Part shown: piece after piece, positions 63,820 through 64,000 of the stretch
How the letters are laid out: every line of letters begins with the position of its first letter
Position numbering within the stretch: the stretch's first letter is position 1
Assembly (NCBI GenBank): GCA_000438195.1
Contig: FR903076.1
Coordinates: 145,616-209,615 of the forward strand
Length of the DNA: 64,000 bases
Reading direction: 5' to 3'
Source of the DNA: Mycoplasma sp. CAG:776
GTDB taxonomy: Bacteria > Bacillota_I > Bacilli_A > RF39 > UBA660
The notes under the pieces: generated by a model
Told to the model about the DNA's origin: nothing
What the model saw: the letters and a program-made list of their open reading frames with translations, nothing else
Database searches by the model: none
Position numbers and translations under genes: made by a program

Positions 63820-63926
63820 AGGTACATTTTGCCTATAATTGCCATATTTTACCATTTAAAAGATTCAAAATATGTGAAGTGTTACTTCTAAAACTAATTG
63901 ACATAAAGGTATAAAATGCCTATAAT
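63820..63926. promoter_or_regulatory. Paired promoter/operator-like boxes near window end
   Basis: AGGTA-x-A-x3-TGCCTATAAT occurs at 63820-63839 and at 63907-63926 (16 of 20 bases match). The second overlaps a strong promoter: TTGACA at 63898-63903 and TATAAT at 63921-63926 with a 17-base spacer. Its gene lies beyond the window. A further TTGACA near 63972 sits in an imperfect inverted repeat. Confidence 0.6.
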
Positions 63927-64000
63927 AATATTATATAAATAATAATGCATAATGTATTGCAAAATATTTTTTGACAAGTTTTGTCGAAAGTAATGAAAGT

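Noticed and set aside
1..64000. Alternative genetic code with TGA as tryptophan, as in Mollicutes
   Set aside because: Tryptophan is encoded by TGG in conserved positions, and TGA serves as stop in several genes such as dnaE and the VirB6-like gene.
1..64000. Insertion sequences, rRNA genes and prophage structural genes
   Set aside because: No transposase, rRNA segment or phage structural protein was recognised in any frame examined.

Overview
The window is very AT-rich, uses the standard bacterial code (TGG for Trp, TGA as stop) and has many TTG/GTG starts behind GGAGG- or GGTGA-type ribosome sites. A PolC plus DnaE polymerase pair, RlmH, WalJ, LemA and L33 with four cysteines point to a low-GC Bacillota. 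Three sporulation genes (spoIVA, gerQ, sigG) point to an endospore former or a close descendant of one. An uncultured gut Bacilli lineage (RF39- or Erysipelotrichia-like) would fit, but I cannot fix the taxon without a marker search.

Layout. 1-5300: end of thrS, a secreted and anchored papain-like protease, a seven-repeat CRISPR array without cas genes, spoIVA on the minus strand, and a membrane thioredoxin-like protein. 5360-11860: a housekeeping operon rplI-dnaB-M23 peptidase-walJ-rlmH, then an unknown gene carrying a ten-G tract, and ung. 11860-24300: LemA, regulators, a MATE transporter fused to a cytidylate-kinase-like domain behind a possible attenuator, gerQ, YitT, a Ca-type P-ATPase, priA, and sigG with a leader hairpin that covers its ribosome site. 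24300-35000: scattered type IV secretion parts (VirB6/TrbL-like and VirD4-like), an AIPR-type defence gene next to a tRNA-Thr, uppS, and a coupled gene that appears to lack any canonical start codon. 35000-43350: a surface protein with a G+C-rich, possibly variable C-terminal segment, a YtrBCA-like ABC operon, a glycosyltransferase, a type IV pilin-like protein and nfo. 43350-49800: an accessory island. 49800-64000: PBP2-type protein, rpmG, efp, a fused M14-M15 peptidase, dnaE-polC, and a small regulator.

The accessory island is the best candidate for something undescribed. It holds two regulatory RNA leaders, a wrecked RelA/SpoT gene, then four tightly packed intact genes: an archaeal-type methionine adenosyltransferase, a stand-alone alanyl-tRNA-synthetase-like protein, an S51 peptidase-like protein and a divergent seryl-tRNA synthetase. 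Remains of an AMP-dependent ligase and a phosphotransferase-like kinase follow. Two aminoacyl-activating enzymes with an AdoMet source, a hydrolase, a ligase and a kinase resemble a small-molecule pathway that may use aminoacyl-tRNA, now partly decayed. Just past the kinase remnant lies the C-terminal remnant of the same surface-protein family found at 36003, which suggests the island entered or replaced a paralogous locus.

Other points worth attention: the duplicated OB domain and long helical insertion in PolC, adjacency of dnaE and polC, the poly-G tract, and a palindromic operator centred in the surface-protein promoter.
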